Shown: piece by piece, positions 14,201-17,211 of the stretch
How positions within the stretch are numbered: position 1 is the first letter of the stretch
Layout: each line of letters opens with the position of its first letter
NCBI GenBank assembly: GCA_937957985.1
Contig: CALGOH010000237.1
Span: 1-17,211, forward strand
Direction of reading: 5' to 3'
Origin: an uncultured Verrucomicrobiae bacterium
GTDB taxonomy: Bacteria; Verrucomicrobiota; Verrucomicrobiia; Verrucomicrobiales; Akkermansiaceae
Length of the DNA: 17,211 nucleotides
The notes under the pieces: generated by a model
What the model was told of the DNA's origin: nothing
Database searches by the model: none
The model's input: only the letters and a program-made list of their open reading frames with translations
Translations under genes and position numbers: made by a program

Positions 14201-15967
14201 TCAGGGCACATCGGCCTTCAGCCGGGCGAAGCGACGGGTGGTGGAAACGGTGACCTGCTCGGCATCGGGGCCGGCGGCGGCGCGCGAAAGCTCGGCGGCT
14301 TCCGGCGTCGATCCCGAGCTACCAGAGATGTCGTAGCTCGGACCGTCGAGCCAGGCGGAGAGGTCGTCGCTGACCTGCAGCGTGAGCGTCACGCCGTCGG
14401 CAACGAGCGAGCGCCGGAAGGAAAGGATCGTCGTCGCACCCCCGGCCGCGAGCGAGATCGCGGGTTGCCCGCCGGTCGCGTAGTCGATCAGGTCCGGCAC
14501 GCCGTTGGCGTTGGAGTCGTCGTCAGGACCGGAAGCCCCCGCGGCCGCCGCCCACGAGGGCCAGTCCCAGGCGGTGGTGAAGGTGGCATCGGCACCCTGC
14601 GAGCCACCGACCGAGTTGCTGGCGGCGACGCGGTAGTGATAGGTCGTGTTCGGGGTGAGACCGGCGAGCGCCGCTTCCGCCAGCACCGGGAGCGTCCCGG
14701 AAACCGGTGCCAGTGCCGCCGAAGCCCCGTAGCCGGTGCCGGTGCCGTGGTCGAAGCCGGCGGTGGTGGCCGATCCGGCGGCATTCACTTTCGCGCGCAG
14801 CGTCGCGGCGGTCGAGGTCACCGCCACGGCGGGCAGCGTCGCCACCGCCGGCTCGGGAAACTCGACCGGCGTCAGCAGGAGCTTGTGGGTGTTCCGGGTA
14901 TCGGTGCCGTCGGGATGCCCCGAGCAAAGGATGTGGCCGGCATCGTTCACCGCCAGCGCGCGATCGATGATGAAATCCATGTTGTCATCCACCAGTTCGT
15001 TGAGGTCGTCGGCCTGCCATGACACACCGGGCTTGCTCCAGCGCACCCCGCTGGTCTCGGTGAAGGCATCCGCCTTGTGCGCCTCGCCGACGAGGATGCC
15101 GTGGTCGTTCGCGTCGGCGATCGTGCCCACATCGGGCGAGTTCTGGCTGGGCAGGGAAAGCTGCGTGACCGCCGTCCCGCTTTCACAGACCCACGGCCGT
15201 TGGTCGCGCAGCGGCGTGGTGTAGACGATCGCATTGCCGGCGACGAGGCCGGCGTTGTTGATCACCGTCGGCGTCAGCGCGTGCGAGGTGGGGTTGGCCA
15301 GCGTGAAGTCCTCGAAGCTGCCGTCGGCATGGCGGATGAAGGGATGACTCTCGGTGGCATTGCGCCAGGTGCCGACGATCTCCCCGAGGTCGTTGATCGC
15401 CTTCGGATCGGCGCGGGTGGCGTCGGGCGTGAGGTCGAAATGTTCGCCGGTCGTGGTATCGCGCAGCCAGAGATGGTCGCGGTAGGCGGACGAGGAGCCC
15501 ACTCCCGAACCCGATCCCGGCATGGTCGCGTAGCCGACGACCTGACCGAGGAGGTTCGCGTCGCGGGCCGGGCTGTGGGTCACGAAGCCGTTCTGGAAAT
15601 GGTAGTCGGTGCCGTCCCACCAGGTGTAGCTCCACGAGTAGGAGAACCAGTAGCCGTCGAGCAGCCACGCCGGCACGTCGGTCTGCACGCCGTCCTTCAC
15701 GTAGGCGCCGCTGCCCTGGACCCAGCTTCCGTTGTTGTAGTCGCGGTTGCCGGCGGTCAGGCCGATGCCGTTGTGGGCGGCCGGGATGAAATCCGCGCCC
15801 GCACCGGGAGGCGACAGCGGCACGTAGCGGTCGAAGTGCGGCAGCGTCGCAAGCTGCGCCTCGGACCAGCCGGTGATGTTGGTGAGCGCATACTCGGACG
15901 GGACCACCGCCGCGGCGGCAGCGTGAAGGCAGGACAGAATGGAGATGAATCGAAGAATCGAGAACAT
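14201..15967 (-). CDS. Secreted HAF-repeat-like protein with fibronectin-type module and conserved C-terminal domain
   Basis: The frame is open from 16060, but ATG 15967 gives a typical signal peptide (MFSILRFISILSCLHAAAAA), for 588 residues. Residues about 134-369 contain four degenerate repeats of the HAF type (extracellular repeat family), such as AINDLGEIVGTW, VINNAGLVAGN, DANDHGILVGEA and AVNDAGHILCSG. A fibronectin-III-like module (about 374-465) contains LAGLTPNTTYHYRVAASNSV. Then comes a calcium-type segment DDDSNANGVPDLIDYATGG (482-500) and a beta-rich tail with VSDDLSAW, ending RRFARLKADVP. No catalytic motif is seen. Inferred: a surface or extracellular structural protein. It is the first of three consecutive secreted-protein genes. 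Confidence 0.82.
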   Translation of the reverse strand: MFSILRFISILSCLHAAAAAVVPSEYALTNITGWSEAQLATLPHFDRYVPLSPPGAGADFIPAAHNGIGLTAGNRDYNNGSWVQGSGAYVKDGVQTDVPAWLLDGYWFSYSWSYTWWDGTDYHFQNGFVTHSPARDANLLGQVVGYATMPGSGSGVGSSSAYRDHLWLRDTTTGEHFDLTPDATRADPKAINDLGEIVGTWRNATESHPFIRHADGSFEDFTLANPTSHALTPTVINNAGLVAGNAIVYTTPLRDQRPWVCESGTAVTQLSLPSQNSPDVGTIADANDHGILVGEAHKADAFTETSGVRWSKPGVSWQADDLNELVDDNMDFIIDRALAVNDAGHILCSGHPDGTDTRNTHKLLLTPVEFPEPAVATLPAVAVTSTAATLRAKVNAAGSATTAGFDHGTGTGYGASAALAPVSGTLPVLAEAALAGLTPNTTYHYRVAASNSVGGSQGADATFTTAWDWPSWAAAAGASGPDDDSNANGVPDLIDYATGGQPAISLAAGGATTILSFRRSLVADGVTLTLQVSDDLSAWLDGPSYDISGSSGSTPEAAELSRAAAGPDAEQVTVSTTRRFARLKADVP

Positions 15968-16047
15968 GAGACGAAGATGGACGATGGCGAATGCGGCCCG
16001 GGCACGGATGCACTCCGGCACGGTGGGGAATGACGACCCCGGAAACC

Positions 16048-16070
16048 GGCGGCCAATCAAGAGGGCCGCC
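16048..16070 (-). terminator. GC-rich hairpin downstream of the His-rich membrane protein gene
   Basis: ggcggcc (16048-16054) and ggccgcc (16064-16070) form a 7 bp stem with a 9-base loop, 19 bases after the TGA of the gene ending at 16090. No U-run follows on the minus strand, so it is a candidate terminator only. The rest of the 122-base gap 15968-16089 shows nothing else. Confidence 0.4.
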
Positions 16071-16089
16071 CTTCAACCAATCTCCTGTC

Positions 16090-16578
16090 TCAAAGGCGCA
16101 TCACCACGCCGGGACGCCGCACCGAAGGCGGATCGAGAGGTGCGCATCCAACAGCGCATGCCAGCGTCGTCGACCACAGGTCCGCGCATGGCTCGAGGAC
16201 CATCGACAACACCTCGCGGGAGTCGATCCCGACATCGTGACCGTCGAGTGCGGGCTCCGGCTCGGAGGTCGTCTCCGGCGAACCCGCCACCAATTCATGA
16301 TCGCCGTGATTGGCTTCCGATTCGCCGAAGAGCAGCTTCTCGCAACCAAGGTGACGATGTCTCGCCTGAGGGGACGCGCCGTGGTGGAGCGTGAGATGGA
16401 CCAGGCCCCCATCCAGCGACAGGCGCGCCTCGTGCTCGCTGTCGGAATTGGTCAGCAGAATCGCGCAAGCCGCGAGCATCGGCAGTTGTGACGCCACCAG
16501 CAACACGAGCCCGAGAGCGATGATCAAACCGCGAGGAAAAGCGCGCGACGCGCGTCCCCTTCCCGTTTGGCTCGACAT
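16090..16578 (-). CDS. Small His-rich membrane-anchored protein or lipoprotein, unknown function
   Basis: A 162-residue protein. The frame is open to 17142, but everything before ATG 16578 is antisense to ribB and meaningless. After a basic N-terminus (GRGRASRAFPRG), residues 18-43 are strongly hydrophobic. They contain LAAC at 35-38, which is a good lipobox after a rather long hydrophobic core, so it may be a lipoprotein or an N-terminally anchored protein. The segment 49-114 holds nine His, including HLTLHH and RHRH. Four more Cys lie at 79, 131, 141 and 145. The end VRRPGVVMRL resembles the ending of several small periplasmic proteins of metal-related loci. Metal handling is only a guess. 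The gene is divergent from ribB. Confidence 0.65.
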   Translation of the reverse strand: MSSQTGRGRASRAFPRGLIIALGLVLLVASQLPMLAACAILLTNSDSEHEARLSLDGGLVHLTLHHGASPQARHRHLGCEKLLFGESEANHGDHELVAGSPETTSEPEPALDGHDVGIDSREVLSMVLEPCADLWSTTLACAVGCAPLDPPSVRRPGVVMRL

Positions 16579-16701
16579 TTCGTGCTGTTTCACGATGACA
16601 GGTTCCGTAATCGAACAACAACCGCCGGTCAAGCTCGCTGTTCCGCCCGACCACCTCCTCCTTGACCCTCCGAGGCCGAAAGCCGACGCTCCCGCGAGCC
16701 C

Positions 16702-17211
16702 ATGGCCACCGCCCTCGAATTCCATTCGATCGACGAGATCATCGCCGAGATCGGCGAAGGTCGGATGGTCATCGTGGCCGACGATCCCGAGCGGGAGAAC
16801 GAAGCCGATCTCGTGGCCGCGGCCTCGCTCTGCACCACGGAGACGGTTTCCTTCATGGCCGTCCACGGTCGGGGCCTGATCTGCGCGCCGATCACCGCCG
16901 CGCGTGCCGAGCAGCTCGAGCTGCCGCAGATGACCCGCCGCAATCGGGAGGGTCACAAGACCGCCTTCACCATCTCGGTCGATGCCGCCGAGGGCATCAC
17001 CACCGGCATCTCGGCCGCGGACCGCGCGCTCTGCATCCGCCAGCTCGCCGATGCGGCACGCGGTGCCGACGACTTCGTCCAGCCCGGCCACGTCTTTCCG
17101 CTCCAGTCGATGCCCGGCGGCACCCTGCGCCGGGCCGGCCACACCGAGGCCGCCATCGATCTCGCCCGCCTCGCCGGCCTCCCGCCCGCCGGCGTGATCT
17201 GCGAGATCATG
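16702..17211 (+). CDS. ribB: 3,4-dihydroxy-2-butanone 4-phosphate synthase (RibB or RibBA N-terminal domain; 3' truncated by window edge)
   Basis: The frame is open from ATG 16702 to the last base, giving 170 residues without a stop, so the gene continues beyond the window. Signature segments are DDPERENEADL (27-37, acidic and Arg active-site loop), QMTRRNREGHKTAFTISVD (76-94), QPGHVFPL (127-134), RAGHTEAAIDLARLAGL (144-160) and GVICEIM (164-170). Known: the enzyme converts ribulose 5-phosphate to formate and 3,4-dihydroxy-2-butanone 4-phosphate, the four-carbon unit of riboflavin, in the cytoplasm. In many bacteria it is fused to GTP cyclohydrolase II (RibBA), and whether it is fused here cannot be seen. 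The upstream 123 bases, shared with a divergent gene, show no FMN-riboswitch-like conserved blocks and no clear ribosome site. Confidence 0.95.
   Translation, partial: MATALEFHSIDEIIAEIGEGRMVIVADDPERENEADLVAAASLCTTETVSFMAVHGRGLICAPITAARAEQLELPQMTRRNREGHKTAFTISVDAAEGITTGISAADRALCIRQLADAARGADDFVQPGHVFPLQSMPGGTLRRAGHTEAAIDLARLAGLPPAGVICEIM

Noticed and set aside
13105..14253. 382-codon open frame on the + strand
   Set aside because: Antisense to the InlB-repeat protein, with valine/arginine/aspartate-biased composition and no recognisable domain.
16604..16632. Possible promoter for the His-rich protein gene (TTGACC, 17-base spacer, TACGGA on the minus strand)
   Set aside because: The -35-like box is good but the -10-like box matches poorly. 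This is too weak to list as a feature.
16579..16701. FMN riboswitch upstream of ribB
   Set aside because: The conserved blocks of that element are not visible in the 123-base divergent region.
16579..17142. 188-codon upstream extension of the His-rich membrane protein
   Set aside because: This part is antisense to ribB, whose motifs are unmistakable, and it would hide the signal segment. ATG 16578 fits better.

Overview
The window looks like a GC-rich chromosomal segment of a Verrucomicrobia-type bacterium (Planctomycetes-Verrucomicrobia-Chlamydiae group). This is inferred from large secreted proteins that end in calcium-type repeats of the 'DGDGLPDLVEYALG' kind and 'RFxRL' tails, from InlB-type repeat proteins, from the lack of obvious Shine-Dalgarno sites, and from DEG-like proteases. 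No rRNA or other marker fixes the genus. I saw no tRNA, CRISPR array, transposase or phage gene.

Layout. Positions 2-2697 (+) hold two translationally coupled HtrA/Deg-type genes. The first is cut by the window edge and has a normal catalytic serine. The second is a predicted lipoprotein whose catalytic His and Asp are replaced. A twin palindrome (2717-2797) separates them from a long minus-strand block. Read in its own direction from 16578 to 2810, that block contains: a His-rich membrane protein or lipoprotein; a HAF-repeat/fibronectin-like secreted protein; an InlB-repeat secreted protein broken by an in-frame TAG; a nonaheme c-type cytochrome with surface-protein domains; a small lipoprotein with two 42-residue repeats; a spermidine-synthase-like protein; dodecin; an SGNH hydrolase fused to an alpha/beta hydrolase; trmO; an ankyrin-repeat lipoprotein; and a tandem ACT-domain protein. 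The window closes with the 5' part of ribB (+), divergent from the block.

How the genes may work together. The most coherent unit is the secreted set at 8383-15967. It comprises two repeat-rich surface proteins, a nine-haem cytochrome and a small lipoprotein, all on one strand with short gaps. At least two of the secreted proteins share a C-terminal module, and the third has a related tail, so a common export or surface-anchoring route is plausible. A role in extracellular or outer-surface electron transfer is an inference only. The rest is mostly housekeeping or stand-alone: tRNA modification (trmO), riboflavin synthesis (ribB), flavin storage (dodecin) and envelope quality control (HtrA pair).

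The points most worth a second look are the degenerate HtrA partner, two REP-like twin palindromes that share a frame but differ in stem sequence, the TAG codon at an invariant Trp position of the InlB repeat, and the nonaheme cytochrome cluster.
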